From assembly GCF_001579945.1 (NCBI RefSeq), contig NZ_CP011971.1, forward strand, positions 2,258,001 to 2,322,000: a stretch of DNA of 64,000 nucleotides, in the 5' to 3' direction. The notes beneath the pieces are model-generated. The model was not told where the DNA came from and ran no database searches. It was given only the letters and a program-made list of their open reading frames with translations. This document shows positions 27,647 through 38,258 of this stretch, in pieces. Within the stretch, counting starts at the first letter, position 1, and each line of letters starts with the position of its first letter. Source of the DNA: Steroidobacter denitrificans. Its GTDB lineage: Bacteria > Pseudomonadota > Gammaproteobacteria > Steroidobacterales > Steroidobacteraceae. A program made the translations under genes and the position numbers.

Positions 27647-29899
27647 TTAGCCCTCGACGGCCAGCCGATCCACCTTGCGCCAGCCACGCGGCAGGACCGC
27701 ACCGCGTTGAGCACGCTCGCCGCGATAGTCGTCGAGCTCGGCAAATTTCAGCGTCATCTTGCGCCCGCTGCTGTACACGATGAGACTTTGCTGCGGCGCC
27801 ACCACCGCGATCGCCGCAAGATACTCCTCGCGGCTCTGCACCTTCTTGGCGGCCAGCCCGAAAATCTTGTTGCCCTTGCCACGCGGCAGTTCGGGCAACT
27901 GCGTCGCCGGGAAGGTCAGCAGCCTGCCATCACTGCTGAGTGCGCACAGCAGCGCAGTATCGCTGTTCGGCACCGGTATGGGCTCCAGCACGCCGCTGCC
28001 CTCGGGCACCTTCAGTACCGCCTTGCCGGCGCGATTGCGCGAGTGCAGCTCCCCCAGCCGCACGATGAAGCCATAGCCGGCATCCGAAGCCACGATCCAG
28101 CGATCATCGGCATCGCCGATCAATACCCCCGCAAATGTCGCGCCGTCGGGCGGATCGATACGGCCCGAGAGCGGCTCGCCCTGCCCGCGCGCCGACGGCA
28201 GCGAATGCGCCGGCAGGCTGTAGGCACGCCCGGTGCTGTCCAGGAATACCGCCTGCTGCGTGCTGCGCCCGCGCGCGGCCGCCCGGAATGCATCGCCGGT
28301 CTTGTAGGACAGGGCCGCCGGATCCAACTCATGCCCCTTGGCTGTACGCACCCAGCCGCGCTCGGACAACACCACGCTCACCGGTTCGCTCACCACCAAT
28401 TCGGTTTCGGTGATCGCCTGCGCCGCTGCGCGCTCCACGATACGGCTACGACGCTCGTCGCCGAATTGCTGCGCATCCGCCAGCAATTCCTCGCGCACCA
28501 ACTTCCTTAAACGTGCCTTGCTCTTGAGAATGCGGTCGAGTTCGTCGCGTTCCTGCGCCAATTCGTCCTGCTCACCGCGAATCTTCATCTCTTCCAGTTT
28601 GGCCAAATGCCGCAGCTTGGTCTCCAGGATCGCCTCGGCCTGAAGATCGCTCAACGAGAAGCGTTTCATCAACACCGCCTTGGGCTCGTCCTCCTGGCGG
28701 ATGATCCGTATGACCTCATCCAGGTTCAGATAGGCTGCCAGCAAACCTTCCAGGATATGCAGGCGGGCCTGTACTTTCGCCAGCCGCCAGTTCAGACGCC
28801 GGGTCACCGTGTCGATGCGAAAGACGAGCCACTCCTCCAGCAGCGGCTTCAATCCCATGACCCGCGGACGCCCGTCCAGGCCGATGACGTTAAGATTGAC
28901 GCGGTAGCTGCGCTCCAGGTCGGTGGTGGCGAACAAGTGCGCCATCAATTGTTCGATATCGACGCGATTGGAGCGCGGCACGATCACGATGCGGGTGGGA
29001 TGCTCGTGATCGGACTCGTCGCGGATGTCCTCCACCATCGGCAGCTTCTTGGCCTGCATCTGCGCCGCGACCTGCTCCTGGATGCGGCTGCCGGATACCT
29101 GGTAGGGAAGCTGCGTGATGACGATATCCCCGTCCTCGATCTCATAGACCGCGCGCGCGCGAATCGAACCGTTGCCGCTCTCGTAGATCTGCCTGATCTC
29201 CCGGCGCGGCGAGATGATCTCCGCGCCGGTGGGAAAATCAGGACCTTTGATATGCATACAGAGTTCGTCCAGCGTGGTCTCGGGTTCCTCCAGCAGACGC
29301 ACGCAGGCCGTGACGACCTCGCGCAGATTGTGCGGCGGAATGTCCGTCGCCATGCCGACCGCGATGCCCGCGCCGCCGTTCAACAACAGGTTGGGCACGC
29401 GCGCCGGCAGCAATACGGGCTCCTCCAGCGTGCCATCGAAATTCGGCGCCCAATCGACCGTGCCCTGCCCCAGTTCCGTCAACAGCAAGGAGGCATAGCG
29501 CGTCAGCCGCGATTCGGTATAGCGCATCGCGGCGAAGGATTTTGGATCGTCCGGGGAGCCGAAATTACCCTGTCCGTCCACCAGCGGATAACGATACGAA
29601 AAGCCCTGGGCCATCAGCACCATGGCCTCATAGCAGGCCGAATCGCCATGCGGATGAAACTTGCCGATTACATCGCCGATCGTGCGTGCGGATTTCTTGT
29701 GCTTGGAGGCGGCCGACAAGCCGAGTTCGCTCATGGCGTACACGATGCGGCGTTGCACCGGCTTCAAACCATCACCGATATGCGGCAGGGCGCGATCGAG
29801 AATCACGTACATCGAATAGTCGAGGTACGCCTTCTCCGTGAAGGTGCGCATCGGCAGGCGTTCGACGCCTTCGAAATTCAGAGCGGTTTGATTGGACAC
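27647..29899 (-). CDS. parC: DNA topoisomerase IV subunit A
   Basis: Decatenates daughter chromosomes with ParE. 750 residues. [13 protein letters not shown] holds the active-site Tyr; [18 protein letters not shown] is the quinolone-resistance-determining region and carries the sensitive Ser and Glu. The C-terminal beta-pinwheel (about 500-745) is shown by repeats such as [19 protein letters not shown] and [11 protein letters not shown]. parE lies upstream on the same strand, separated by 242 bp with a large hairpin. Confidence 0.97.
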   Translation of the reverse strand: MSNQTALNFEGVERLPMRTFTEKAYLDYSMYVILDRALPHIGDGLKPVQRRIVYAMSELGLSAASKHKKSARTIGDVIGKFHPHGDSACYEAMVLMAQGFSYRYPLVDGQGNFGSPDDPKSFAAMRYTESRLTRYASLLLTELGQGTVDWAPNFDGTLEEPVLLPARVPNLLLNGGAGIAVGMATDIPPHNLREVVTACVRLLEEPETTLDELCMHIKGPDFPTGAEIISPRREIRQIYESGNGSIRARAVYEIEDGDIVITQLPYQVSGSRIQEQVAAQMQAKKLPMVEDIRDESDHEHPTRIVIVPRSNRVDIEQLMAHLFATTDLERSYRVNLNVIGLDGRPRVMGLKPLLEEWLVFRIDTVTRRLNWRLAKVQARLHILEGLLAAYLNLDEVIRIIRQEDEPKAVLMKRFSLSDLQAEAILETKLRHLAKLEEMKIRGEQDELAQERDELDRILKSKARLRKLVREELLADAQQFGDERRSRIVERAAAQAITETELVVSEPVSVVLSERGWVRTAKGHELDPAALSYKTGDAFRAAARGRSTQQAVFLDSTGRAYSLPAHSLPSARGQGEPLSGRIDPPDGATFAGVLIGDADDRWIVASDAGYGFIVRLGELHSRNRAGKAVLKVPEGSGVLEPIPVPNSDTALLCALSSDGRLLTFPATQLPELPRGKGNKIFGLAAKKVQSREEYLAAIAVVAPQQSLIVYSSGRKMTLKFAELDDYRGERAQRGAVLPRGWRKVDRLAVEG

Positions 29900-30015
29900 G
29901 ATCGATTCCGATTCAATGATTCAATGATTCAAAGCCAAGCCGGCACGCATGCCACTCACCCATGCGGCGCGCATTGCAGGCTGCCTGTCTTTCGTGCTGC
30001 CGCCTGCTGCGCGAA

Positions 30016-30101
30016 CCCGCCCTGGGATGACCATCCCGCTCAAGGTCCTCGACGGCCATGCATCAAGATTGATTGCATGGCCGGCGAGAACCCTGGGCGG
30101 G
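30016..30101 (-). repeat. Large compound hairpin between parE and parC
   Basis: Inner arms are 30044-30066 and 30069-30092, nearly perfect (two mismatches and one bulge over 23 pairs) with a 2-nt loop; both arms contain GGCCATGC. Outer arms CCCGCCC (30016-30022) and GGGCGGG (30095-30101). It lies in the parE-parC gap and could attenuate, process or stabilise the transcript. Confidence 0.7.
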
Positions 30102-30141
30102 ACGGCATTGCCACGATCATCGACATCAGCCCGTGTCGCGC

Positions 30142-32034
30142 TCAGAGCTGCACTTCCGCCAGGTTGCCCTTGCTCTCCAGCCATTCGCGGCGATCGCCGG
30201 CGCGCTTCTTCGCCAGCAGCATGTCCAGCATCGTGTCCGCCTCGTCCTTGGCATCGACGGTGAGCTGCACCAGCCGGCGCGTCTCGGGCGCCATGGTGGT
30301 TTCGCGCAGCTGAATGGCGCTCATCTCGCCCAGGCCCTTGAAGCGGGTGACGACCGGTTTCGCGCGCGGATTTTCGGCATGGATACGATCCAGGATCCCG
30401 TTGCGCTCCGCCTCATCGAGCGCATAGTAGACCTGCTTGCCCACATCCACCCGAAACAACGGCGGCATCGCCACATAGACATGACCGGCCAGCACCAGGG
30501 GCCGGAAATGACGCAAAAACAAGGCGCACAGCAGCGTGGCGATGTGCTGTCCGTCGGAGTCGGCGTCCGCGAGTATGCAGACCTTGTGGTAGCGCAGTCC
30601 GTCGAGCTTGTCCGAGCCGGGATCCACGCCCAGCGCGATCGCGATATGGTGCACCTCCTGAGACTGCAGCACCTGGCCGGCCTCGACCTCCCAGGTATTG
30701 AGGATCTTGCCGCGTAGCGGCATGACCGCCTGGAAGACACGATCGCGTGCCTGCTTGGCCGAACCGCCGGCCGAATCGCCTTCCACCAGGAACAATTCGC
30801 CGCGCTCGGGCTCCTGCGAAGTGCAGTCCGCCAGCTTGCCCGGCAGCGCCGGTCCGCTGATCACACGCTTGCGCGCGACGGACTTCGAAGCCTTCAGGCG
30901 CGCCTGTGCCCCGGCGATGGCGGTTTGTGCGATTTTTTCGCCGGACTCGGGATGCTGATTCAGCCACAGGCCGAACTGATCCTTGACGACTCCGGAGACG
31001 AAGGCGGCAGACTCGCGCGAGGACAGGCGCTCCTTGGTCTGTCCCGCGAATTGAGGTTCGCGCAACTTGATCGAAAGAACGTAGCTGACACCATCCCATA
31101 CATCTTCGGGCGCGAGCTTGAGCCCCTTGGGCAGCAGATTTCTGAACTCGCAAAATTCACGGATCGCATCGGTAAGGCCGATACGCAGCCCGTTGACATG
31201 CGTACCACCCTGCGGCGTCGGAATAAGATTGACGTAGCTCTCCTCCACGCGTGCGCCGTCATCGACCCGCCAGACGAGCGCCCACTCGGCAGCTTCCTGT
31301 TCGCCCTCGATGCTGCCGGAGAACGGTTCCGACGGCAGCCACTCACCCTGTCCCAGCGACTCGCGCAGATATTCATTGACGCCGCCGGAATATATCCATT
31401 CTTCCTGCTCGCCGGTCTGCTCGATGCGCAAGCTCACGCGTAGACCGGCGCACAGCACCGCCTTGGCGCGCAAGGTATGGCGCAGCTTGGGAATGGAAAA
31501 GGCGGGCGACTCGAAGTATTTCGGATCCGGCCAGAAACGTATGCGCGTACCGGTATTGTTCTTGCCGACCTCGCCGACGATCTCGAGCCGGGTACGCGCC
31601 GTGCCGCCGCTGAAACCGATTTGGTATTCCTTGCCGCCGCGCTTCACCCAGCATTCCAGGTTTTTCGACAGCGCATTGACGACCGACACCCCCACACCGT
31701 GCAGTCCCCCGGAGAACTTGTAACTCTGCCCGGAGAATTTTCCGCCGGCATGCAAGCGCGTGAGGATCAGCTCGACGCCGCTGACCTTTTCCTTGGGGTG
31801 GATATCCACCGGCATGCCTCGACCGTCATCGGCGACCTCCAGCGAGCCGTCCTTGTAGAGTGTGACATCGATGCGTTTGGCATGGCCGGACAAGGCCTCA
31901 TCGACGGAGTTGTCGATGACTTCATGTGCGAGATGATTCGGCCGGCTGGTGTCCGTGTACATGCCGGGGCGCCGGCGCACGGGATCGAGTCCGCTGAGGA
32001 CCTCGATGTCGGAAGCGTTATAGGACTGGAGCAT
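30142..32034 (-). CDS. parE: DNA topoisomerase IV subunit B
   Basis: ATPase subunit of topoisomerase IV. 630 residues. GHKL ATPase motifs: EVIDNSVDEALSG, VADDGRGMPVD and GLHGVGVSVVNAL. The TOPRIM region is FLVEGDSAGGSAKQARDR and DADSDGQHIATLLCALFL. Its short length relative to GyrB and the SYNASDIEVLSGLDPVRRRP start mark it as ParE. Confidence 0.97.
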   Translation of the reverse strand: MLQSYNASDIEVLSGLDPVRRRPGMYTDTSRPNHLAHEVIDNSVDEALSGHAKRIDVTLYKDGSLEVADDGRGMPVDIHPKEKVSGVELILTRLHAGGKFSGQSYKFSGGLHGVGVSVVNALSKNLECWVKRGGKEYQIGFSGGTARTRLEIVGEVGKNNTGTRIRFWPDPKYFESPAFSIPKLRHTLRAKAVLCAGLRVSLRIEQTGEQEEWIYSGGVNEYLRESLGQGEWLPSEPFSGSIEGEQEAAEWALVWRVDDGARVEESYVNLIPTPQGGTHVNGLRIGLTDAIREFCEFRNLLPKGLKLAPEDVWDGVSYVLSIKLREPQFAGQTKERLSSRESAAFVSGVVKDQFGLWLNQHPESGEKIAQTAIAGAQARLKASKSVARKRVISGPALPGKLADCTSQEPERGELFLVEGDSAGGSAKQARDRVFQAVMPLRGKILNTWEVEAGQVLQSQEVHHIAIALGVDPGSDKLDGLRYHKVCILADADSDGQHIATLLCALFLRHFRPLVLAGHVYVAMPPLFRVDVGKQVYYALDEAERNGILDRIHAENPRAKPVVTRFKGLGEMSAIQLRETTMAPETRRLVQLTVDAKDEADTMLDMLLAKKRAGDRREWLESKGNLAEVQL

Positions 32035-32460
32035 TAATGGATTCTTAGCGGATCATTTCGTAGCGGCAAACGGATTGCGGGATCGAGGATCCCATCACGG
32101 GCGCGTGTCGTATGAGCATCGTTCATGCAGCGCACTGCCGCCGACGGCGCGCGATTCTAGCACGTGTCGATTCAGGCCCCGCCATCCCACGGCGTGGGAC
32201 GGACTCGATCCTCTAATAGCTTGATTTTTCAGCTATCTAGACGAAGTCTATTCAAATCGGTGAATATCCAATCCACAATGTTACCCCAGTCAAACGTCCT
32301 GCAGGCTTTCCGGGCAGGACGCCGGCGCCGATGGCACCTGCCACTGCGGCCGTTATCTGCCCGGGCTACCATTCCCGGCTGCTATGTGGTCCCATGACGA
32401 GCTGTGTAATAATCGCGGGATCTGCCGCCGGGCAGCCCCTACCGGACGGCGACTTTCCAC
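32035..32460. other. 426-bp divergent intergenic region between parE and xseB
   Basis: No gene seen. Contains three small hairpins: CCATCCCAC/GTGGGACGG (32182-32202, one mismatch), ATAGCT/AGCTAT (32216-32236) and TAGAC/GTCTA (32238-32250), in an AT-rich stretch (32210-32290) that could house the parE promoter. TAATAAT near 32406 could be a -10 for xseB. Nothing else recognised. Confidence 0.5.
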
Positions 32461-32781
32461 GTGAGTAGCAAAGCCATCGCGAACAGCACCTCTGGCGACG
32501 CCGCAGACCGCGCGGCGGACGCACGCCCTGATGCCTCGACCGCCGCGGATTTCGAAAGCTCGCTCGCCGAACTCGAAGCGATCGTGGGAAAACTGGAGCA
32601 GGGCGACCTGTCCCTGGATGAATCGCTGCGGCATTTCGAACGTGGCGTGCAACTGACCCGTGCATGTCAGAATTCGCTCAAGCTCGCTGAACAAAAGGTG
32701 CAGATCCTGATGAGCAGGAGCGGCGATCCGGAGTCCTTCGATGCGGTGCCGTTCGACGCGGATGATGATCGCGAACGCTGA
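32461..32781 (+). CDS. xseB: Exodeoxyribonuclease VII small subunit
   Basis: 106 residues, GTG start. FESSLAELEAIVGKLEQGDL and LDESLRHFERGVQLTRACQ are the family core, a helical hairpin that binds XseA. An Ala/Asp-rich N-terminal extension of about 28 residues precedes it. It heads the conserved xseB-ispA-dxs operon; xseA is not in the window. Confidence 0.94.
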   Translation: MSSKAIANSTSGDAADRAADARPDASTAADFESSLAELEAIVGKLEQGDLSLDESLRHFERGVQLTRACQNSLKLAEQKVQILMSRSGDPESFDAVPFDADDDRER

Positions 32782-32833
32782 TTCACGCGCCGGCTCCGGT
32801 GCATGACGCACACGCTTCCATGAATTCATCCCC

Positions 32834-33775
32834 ATGAACGTACTCGATGGCGCATTCGACGCCGCCACCGTACCGCGCGAGACGGATTTCGATGCGCGGC
32901 TCGCCCGCTGGCAGGCGCGTATCGAGAAGAAATTGGCGGCCAGGCTGCCACCCCCCGATATCGAGCCGGCGCGCCTGCATGAGGCGATGCGCTACGCGGT
33001 GCTGGGCGGGGGGAAACGGGTACGCCCCGTGCTCGTATATGCCGCCGGCGCGGCACTGGGCATCCCGGAATCCCAGATCGATGGTGCTGCCTGCGCCGTG
33101 GAGCTGATTCATGCCTATTCCCTGGTACATGACGATCTGCCGGCGATGGATGATGACGACCTGCGCCGGGGACGACCCACCTGCCATAAAGCCTACGACG
33201 AAGCGACCGCCATCCTGGTCGGCGATGCCCTGCAGGTTCTGGCATTCGAGATCCTGGCCCGAGGGTCCGGCCTGCCCGAGGATACAGCCATACGGCTGCG
33301 CCTGATCCACCTGCTCGCCACTGCCAGCGGTACGCAAGGCATGGCCGGCGGGCAGGCGCTGGATCTCGCCGCGACCGGCAGGTCTCTCACGATCGATGCA
33401 GTGGAAAAAATGCATGCCTGCAAGACCGGTGCGCTGATCCGAGCCTGCATCCTCATGGTCGCCGCCTGCGCACCGGACCTTGATCCGGCCATTCATACGG
33501 CGCTGGACGAATACGCGCAGGCCATCGGATTGGCGTTCCAGATTCAGGACGATCTGCTGGATATCGAAGGCGATCCGCAGATGCTGGGCAAGGCCACGGG
33601 GTCCGACGAAGCCGCCCGCAAGCCGACCTACCCATCGGTCGCCGGAGTGGAGGCCGCGCGCATACGTATGCATGCGCTGCACCGGCACGCCCTGCGGTTG
33701 TTGCGGCAGACACCCGGCCTGCAAAGTGCGCCTCTGGCCTCGGTATCCGACTGGCTGGTGCTCAGAAAGCGCTGA
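32834..33775 (+). CDS. ispA: (2E,6E)-farnesyl diphosphate synthase
   Basis: Condenses DMAPP and IPP to geranyl and then farnesyl diphosphate. 313 residues. First aspartate-rich motif VHDDLPAMDDDDLRRG, second FQIQDDLLDIEGD; GGGKRVRPVLVYAAG binds IPP and the Lys in HACKTGALI is catalytic. dxs follows after 25 bp. Confidence 0.96.
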   Translation: MNVLDGAFDAATVPRETDFDARLARWQARIEKKLAARLPPPDIEPARLHEAMRYAVLGGGKRVRPVLVYAAGAALGIPESQIDGAACAVELIHAYSLVHDDLPAMDDDDLRRGRPTCHKAYDEATAILVGDALQVLAFEILARGSGLPEDTAIRLRLIHLLATASGTQGMAGGQALDLAATGRSLTIDAVEKMHACKTGALIRACILMVAACAPDLDPAIHTALDEYAQAIGLAFQIQDDLLDIEGDPQMLGKATGSDEAARKPTYPSVAGVEAARIRMHALHRHALRLLRQTPGLQSAPLASVSDWLVLRKR

Positions 33776-33800
33776 GCACATGCTGTAGACTTCTTTCTCC

Positions 33801-35681
33801 ATGAAGCCCGCCACACCTTATCCGTTGCTCATGGCGATCGACTCGCCGGCGGATCTGCGCCGTCTGCCGGCCGGACAGCTCGAGACCGTTGCCGCCGAGT
33901 TGCGCCGGTATCTGATCGATACGGTCAGTCAGATGGGCGGTCACTTCGCGGCCGGGCTGGGTACCGTCGAACTGACGGTGGCGCTGCACTACGTTTTCGA
34001 TACGCCTACGGACAGGCTGGTATGGGACGTCGGCCATCAAGCCTATCCCCACAAGGTGCTGACCGGACGGCGTGATCGCCTGCGCACCATCAAGCTCAAG
34101 GGCGGTCTCGCGCCATTTCCCACGCGTGTCGAAAGCGAATACGACACGTTCGGCGTAGGGCATTCCAGCACCTCGATCAGTGCCGCGCTTGGCATGGCGA
34201 TCGCTGCAGCCCGCGGACGCTCTCGCCGCATCGTCTCGGTCATCGGTGACGGCGCCATGAGCGCGGGTATGGCCTTCGAGGCGCTCAACCATGCCGGCAG
34301 CCTGGATGTGGACATGCTGGTGATCCTGAACGATAACGACATGTCGATTTCCGAAAATGTCGGAGCATTCTCCAACTACTTCGCCCGGGTGCTCTCGGGC
34401 AAGCTCTATGCCACCCTGCGCGAGGGCAGCAAGAGAGTGCTCAGCCGCATGCCTACGGTCTGGGAGCTGGCACGCCGTTCCGAAGAGCACATGAAAGGCA
34501 TGGTCCTGCCCGGCACGATCTTCGAGGAAATGGGCTTCAATTATATTGGCCCCATCGACGGACATGACATAGGCGCGCTGGTCGCAACCTTGCGCAACCT
34601 GCGCGACATGAAGGGTCCGCAATTCCTGCACGTGATCACCCGCAAGGGAAAAGGCTACGCTCCGGCGGAAGCCGATCCGATCAAGTGGCATGGCCCCGGC
34701 CCCTTCGATCCCAAGAGCGGCATCATCTTCAAGGAGACGGCCAGCGGACCGGCCTACTCTCAGGTTTTCGGCCAATGGATGTGCGATATGGCCGAACTCG
34801 ATCCGCAACTGGTCGCCATTACGCCTGCCATGCGCGAGGGTTCGGGACTGGTCGAGTACTCCAAGCGTTTCCCGGAGCGATATTTCGATGTAGCGATCGC
34901 CGAGCAGCACGCCGTCACCCTCGGCGCCGGAATGGCTTGTGAAGGACTGCATCCGGTCATTGCCATCTACTCGACATTCCTCCAGCGCGCCTACGATCAG
35001 TTGATCCACGACGTCGCCTTGCAAAATCTACCGGTCACCCTCGCAATCGATCGCGCCGGACTGGTCGGCGGAGATGGCGCCACCCACCAGGGCAGCTATG
35101 ATCTGTCCTTCCTGCGATGCATTCCGAACCTGGTGCTGATGGCGCCGGCCGACGAGAACGAATGCCGGCAAATGCTGTACACGGCAGTGCAGTTGCGTCG
35201 CCCCGCGGCCGTCCGCTATCCACGTGGACAAGGCCCTGGCGTGGTCCAGGAGCCCGTCATGCAGGCTCTGCCTCTGGGCAAGGCGCAGGTGCGGCGCGAC
35301 GGCCGCAGCGGGCTGCTGCTCATCGCTGTCGGCGCGATGGTGCCCATGTGCGACTGGCTCGCCGAAAAACACGACGCCACCCTGGTCAACCTGCGGTTCG
35401 TCAAGCCGCTGGACGAGGAACTCATCGTGCATCTCGCCGGAACGCACCGCGCCCTGGTGACCATCGAGGAGAACGTCGTGGCCGGCGGCGCCGGCAGCGC
35501 CATCAACGAGTGCCTGCTTGCCCACGGCCATGTGATGCCTACGCTGAACCTGGGCATCCCCGATCGCTTCATCGAACACGGTTCGCGCGAGGACTGCCTG
35601 GCCGCCGCCGGATTGGACGCCGCATCCATCGACGGCGCTATCGAGCACTGGTGGCGGATGCCTGCCCGTGCCACCGGCTAG
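33801..35681 (+). CDS. dxs: 1-deoxy-D-xylulose-5-phosphate synthase
   Basis: First step of the MEP isoprenoid pathway: pyruvate plus glyceraldehyde-3-phosphate, with thiamine diphosphate. 626 residues. [19 protein letters not shown] and [15 protein letters not shown] are substrate/cofactor regions; [18 protein letters not shown] with NDNDMSIS is the ThDP/Mg motif; [18 protein letters not shown] is the transketolase pyrimidine domain with catalytic Glu. Adjacent to ispA, so one operon feeds and extends isoprenoids. Confidence 0.98.
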   Translation: MKPATPYPLLMAIDSPADLRRLPAGQLETVAAELRRYLIDTVSQMGGHFAAGLGTVELTVALHYVFDTPTDRLVWDVGHQAYPHKVLTGRRDRLRTIKLKGGLAPFPTRVESEYDTFGVGHSSTSISAALGMAIAAARGRSRRIVSVIGDGAMSAGMAFEALNHAGSLDVDMLVILNDNDMSISENVGAFSNYFARVLSGKLYATLREGSKRVLSRMPTVWELARRSEEHMKGMVLPGTIFEEMGFNYIGPIDGHDIGALVATLRNLRDMKGPQFLHVITRKGKGYAPAEADPIKWHGPGPFDPKSGIIFKETASGPAYSQVFGQWMCDMAELDPQLVAITPAMREGSGLVEYSKRFPERYFDVAIAEQHAVTLGAGMACEGLHPVIAIYSTFLQRAYDQLIHDVALQNLPVTLAIDRAGLVGGDGATHQGSYDLSFLRCIPNLVLMAPADENECRQMLYTAVQLRRPAAVRYPRGQGPGVVQEPVMQALPLGKAQVRRDGRSGLLLIAVGAMVPMCDWLAEKHDATLVNLRFVKPLDEELIVHLAGTHRALVTIEENVVAGGAGSAINECLLAHGHVMPTLNLGIPDRFIEHGSREDCLAAAGLDAASIDGAIEHWWRMPARATG

Positions 35682-35695
35682 GCCGCACTTGCCTT

Positions 35696-35708
35696 TATAC
35701 TGTACAGT
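35696..35708 (+). promoter_or_regulatory. Candidate folE2 promoter -10 with palindrome
   Basis: TATACT (35696-35701) overlaps a perfect 10-bp palindrome ACTGTACAGT (35699-35708), about 54 bp before the folE2 start. Overlap of a -10 with a palindrome suggests repression. It is not a recognisable Zur box, although folE2 genes are often zinc-regulated. Confidence 0.4.
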
Positions 35709-35761
35709 CCCCATAAGTCTTCCTTAGCCGTTTTCCGGCTGTCATCTTTGCCTTTCGCGCT

Positions 35762-36613
35762 ATGTCGACTCTTCCCAGCAACGTCCAGTCAGCCACGCAG
35801 CCCCCCACGATCACCTCGATCGAGGATGTGCAAGGCCGCGCCGACTCACGCCGTATCCCGATCAACAAGGTCGGCATCAAGGAGGTGTATCACCCGGTGC
35901 GGGTCAAGGACCGCTCGCGCGGCGAACAGCACACCGTCGCCAGCTTCAATATGTACGTGGCCCTGCCCCATCATTTCAAGGGCACCCACATGTCGCGTTT
36001 CGTGGAAATACTGCATGGCAACGAGCGGGAAATTTCGGTCGAATCCTTTCGCGAAATCTTGATCGAGATGACCCGCAGGCTGGATGCCCAATCCGGCCAT
36101 ATCGAGATGGAATTTCCCTACTTCGTCATGAAAAAAGCACCGGTATCGGGTGTGGAAAGCCTGATGAACTACAAGGCTTCCCTGATCGGCGAGTTTCATG
36201 GCGGCGAGCCGGAACTGTGGCTCAAGGTGGTCGTGGCGGTCACCAGCCTGTGCCCCTGTTCCAAGGGTATCTCGGACTATGGCGCCCACAACCAACGCTC
36301 CCACATCACCATCAAGGCCCGTATCGACGGACACATGTGGCTGGAGGAATTGATCGATATCGCCGAACAGGAAGCCTCCTGCGAGGTGTACGGCATCCTG
36401 AAGCGGCCCGACGAAAAATTCGTGACGGAACGCGCTTACGACAATCCGAAATTCGTCGAAGACATCGTTCGCGACGTGGCCGTGCGCATGAACGACGAGG
36501 CGCGTGTACTTGCCTATGTCGTGGAAGCCGAGAACTTCGAGTCCATTCACAACCACTCGGCCTATGCGCTGATCGAGCACAACAAGACCGCGGAGCCGGT
36601 ACAAGGCGATTGA
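35762..36613 (+). CDS. folE2: GTP cyclohydrolase I type IB (FolE2)
   Basis: Opens GTP to dihydroneopterin triphosphate for folate; the IB class can work with metals other than zinc. 283 residues. [39 protein letters not shown] (metal-site Cys) and [12 protein letters not shown] are FolE2 hallmarks. A dihydropterin-pathway partner, folC, is elsewhere in the window. Convergent with the kinase gene downstream. Confidence 0.96.
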   Translation: MSTLPSNVQSATQPPTITSIEDVQGRADSRRIPINKVGIKEVYHPVRVKDRSRGEQHTVASFNMYVALPHHFKGTHMSRFVEILHGNEREISVESFREILIEMTRRLDAQSGHIEMEFPYFVMKKAPVSGVESLMNYKASLIGEFHGGEPELWLKVVVAVTSLCPCSKGISDYGAHNQRSHITIKARIDGHMWLEELIDIAEQEASCEVYGILKRPDEKFVTERAYDNPKFVEDIVRDVAVRMNDEARVLAYVVEAENFESIHNHSAYALIEHNKTAEPVQGD

Positions 36614-36913
36614 TGGGCGGCGCGCACCGCCGTCATCGAACAAGCAGGACATCCCCGCATACGGCGCTCGTACACCGCACGCCACCATCACTGAATCCAC
36701 AATCCGGCTCACCCAGCGATTGTCGGATCAACGAATCGTCAGCGGTCAGCCCCACTCGCAATCGCCGAATATCTCGCCCATGGTCCTTGCCTGCCATGGA
36801 TCCGAAGGCACGGCAGGTAAGGACCATGGGCGAGACACTCCCGCAACGGCGTACCGACGTGACAATAACGATGTCTTGGTGCCAGGCGATCCGAGGTACC
36901 GATCCTGTCTGGA
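36614..36913. other. 300-bp convergent gap between folE2 and the kinase-cNMP gene
   Basis: No gene supported. The notable content is the long hairpin at 36773-36834; the remainder has no recognisable motif. Confidence 0.6.
36773..36834. repeat. Long hairpin element 1 (shared core with 53883-53954)
   Basis: Left arm 36773-36795 and right arm 36812-36834 pair over 23 bp with one G-U wobble. The loop and right-arm start contain TCCGAAGGCACGGC (36801-36814), identical to 53918-53931 in element 2. It lies between convergent genes and could terminate both, but has no T-run. Stem sequences of the two elements are unrelated. Confidence 0.85.
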
Positions 36914-38218
36914 TCAACTCGGACTTTGCAGCCGGCTGATGAGGCTGCGCAAAAAAACCTTGTTGAAGCGCAGCTGACAGGCCGCCGAGGACTGCTCCAG
37001 CAAGGTGGAGCTCACTTTCATCAAGGTGACCGGAGATATCGCCTTGATCGTCGCCAGGCGCTTGGCGCCGCGCACATAGCTGGTCTCACCGAAGCAATCG
37101 CCGGCATCCAGTTGACCCACGGCCTTGGCGTGACGCATGACCGCAACGCTGCCGGATACCAGCACATAGAAACGATCGTCCATTTCGCCTTCCTTGACGA
37201 TCTCCTCGCCCTCCTCATAGTCCTGCCAGGTACTGGCTCTCAGCACCTCGAGGATCTCCGAATGCGAAAAGTCGTGAAAAAACTTCAAGGTGCGCAGGAT
37301 CGAGAACTGCTCCTGCCGATCGAGTTTCGAAGAACCGTCGCGCAGCGTCTGATGCACCCGGGTCAAATCCGCGGCCAGCTCCAGACCATTTCGATAACGC
37401 TTCGCCGGATCCTTCTGCAAGGCCTTGGCGACGGCGTTCTCCAGAACCTCGGGAATGTCGTTACGCAAGGTGTGGATCGGCTGGGCCGTCGCGTACACGA
37501 TCTGGTGCAGCAGCTTGGACAGATTGCCGCCGCGAAACGGGCGAAAGCCCGTCAGCATTTCGTACATCACCGCGCCCAGGGAATATAGATCCGAGCGGTT
37601 GGTGATATCCAATGACTGCACCTGCTCGGGCGACATGTAGGACGGACTGCCGGCGATACCGTCGATGCGCGAAATCTCGGAGTCGGACACCAGCGCGATG
37701 CCGAAATCGATGATGCGTACGTCGTTCGCCTGCGTCAGCATGATATTGGAAGGCTTGATGTCCCGATGGATCACGCCGCGGCTGTGCGCGTAATGCAGAG
37801 CCTTTGCACACTTGTACATGATCTCGACGACATCATCGACCGGCAGCAGATTGTCCGGCTTGCAATAGGCCGATAGTGTGCGCGCGCCATGCACATGTTC
37901 GGTGACGATGTAATAGTGCCCTTCTTCCTCGCCTGCATCGAAGATCGGCAGGATATTCGGATGCTGCAACATGCCGACCATGTGCGCTTCCGACAGGAAC
38001 ATCTTGCGCGTGACGCGCGCCCGTTCCTCGTCGTGAGTCTCGAGGTTGTATACCTTGATGGCGACGTCGCGGCGATAGTAGGGATCGTGGGACAGGTAGA
38101 CGACGCCCGTGCTGCCGCGTCCAACCTCCTTGACCAGCACGTATTTGCCGATCTTTTCCGGGAGAGAATGCTCGGGAGCGGCGCCGCGCTGTGTCATCGA
38201 ACCACTCGGGAGAATCAC
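36914..38218 (-). CDS. Ser/Thr protein kinase fused to a cyclic-nucleotide-binding domain
   Basis: 434 residues. Kinase domain about 24-285: EVGRGSTGVVYLS (Gly loop), VAIKVYN (ATP Lys), HRDIKPSNIML (catalytic loop), DFGIA and PSYMSPEQ. From about 310 a cNMP-binding beta-roll: DYEEGEEIVKEGEMDD, FYVLVSGSVAVM, and a phosphate-binding cassette CFGETSYVRGAKRLATIKA that keeps the key Glu and Arg. Cytosolic, no membrane span. Suggests kinase activity switched by cAMP, cGMP or another nucleotide, like eukaryotic PKG with reversed order. Neighbours pgpA and thiL give no target. An in-frame ATG seven codons in is an alternative start. Confidence 0.92.
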   Translation of the reverse strand: MILPSGSMTQRGAAPEHSLPEKIGKYVLVKEVGRGSTGVVYLSHDPYYRRDVAIKVYNLETHDEERARVTRKMFLSEAHMVGMLQHPNILPIFDAGEEEGHYYIVTEHVHGARTLSAYCKPDNLLPVDDVVEIMYKCAKALHYAHSRGVIHRDIKPSNIMLTQANDVRIIDFGIALVSDSEISRIDGIAGSPSYMSPEQVQSLDITNRSDLYSLGAVMYEMLTGFRPFRGGNLSKLLHQIVYATAQPIHTLRNDIPEVLENAVAKALQKDPAKRYRNGLELAADLTRVHQTLRDGSSKLDRQEQFSILRTLKFFHDFSHSEILEVLRASTWQDYEEGEEIVKEGEMDDRFYVLVSGSVAVMRHAKAVGQLDAGDCFGETSYVRGAKRLATIKAISPVTLMKVSSTLLEQSSAACQLRFNKVFLRSLISRLQSPS

Positions 38219-38258
38219 GATAGCTGTCGTCTCGTCGGCCGGCGCCGGTTGGATCGCG

